6,478 nt of DNA from Prevotellaceae bacterium UBA7028 (GTDB taxonomy: Bacteria > Bacteroidota > Bacteroidia > Bacteroidales > Bacteroidaceae). Made by a program: the position numbers and the translations under genes. The notes under the pieces were generated by a model that was not told where the DNA came from, did not search any database, and saw nothing but the letters and a program-made list of their open reading frames with translations. The stretch is taken from positions 1 to 6,478 of the forward strand of contig DLBF01000012.1 of assembly GCA_002494215.1 (NCBI GenBank). The letters run 5' to 3'. Positions 6,459 to 6,478 of the stretch are shown piece after piece (position 1 is the first letter of the stretch; each line of letters opens with the position of its first letter).

Positions 6459-6478
6459 GTTCAGGCGGATATGTTATC
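6459..6478. repeat. Right arm of window-spanning inverted repeat
   Basis: These last 20 bases are the inverted partner of 1-20, with 19 of 20 positions complementary. The palindromic core GATA-TGT-TATC is at 6468-6478. Like the left arm, it lies just outside a GC-rich hairpin repeat. Confidence 0.75.

Overview
The window looks like Bacteroidota DNA, most likely Prevotella or a close relative. Four things point there: an upstream promoter that fits the Bacteroidetes primary-sigma consensus (TTTG, 20 nt, TAnnTTTG); starts preceded by A-rich DNA rather than a Shine-Dalgarno site; a giant secreted protein with BspA-type leucine-rich repeats and a Prevotella-style C-terminal tail; and a small downstream protein beginning MKKTYIKP. 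The assignment comes from pattern recognition, not a database search.

Layout. Positions 1-20 are one arm of a 20-bp inverted repeat whose partner is exactly the last 20 bases (6459-6478). Just inside each arm lies a GC-rich, hairpin-forming repeat. A promoter at 159-190 and a leader of about 160 nt lead into one dominant gene (360-5705, 1781 aa). It encodes a secreted mosaic surface protein: signal peptide, a beta-rich domain, a jelly-roll-like domain, an Ig-like domain, an F5/8C-like domain, two fibronectin-III-like domains, two starch-binding (CBM26-like) modules, a BspA-type LRR region, a GWNT/LPF C-terminal region and a short sorting-like tail. A GC-rich REP-like hairpin (5715-5759) separates it from an 80-aa gene (5796-6038). 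After that come 39-bp tandem repeats that run into a strong intrinsic terminator (6142-6190). The final 290 bases have no convincing gene; they hold a 22-bp tandem array, another REP-like structure and the right terminal repeat.

How the parts fit together. The two genes are probably one transcription unit, from the promoter at 159-190 to the terminator at 6142-6190. The large protein is best read as a cell-surface or exported glycan-binding/adhesin protein; no catalytic domain was recognised. The small protein belongs to a recurrent but uncharacterised Bacteroidota type and has no visible export signal.

Most interesting points: (1) the two starch-binding modules sit inside a fibronectin-III-like domain, splitting it, and their DNA is measurably lower in GC than both flanks; (2) the window is bounded by inverted repeats with palindromic cores, yet no transposase or recombinase gene is present; (3) the terminator's left arm is the last unit of a tandem repeat, so several left arms could compete for one right arm; (4) a helically phased 22-bp repeat array lies in the non-coding right flank.
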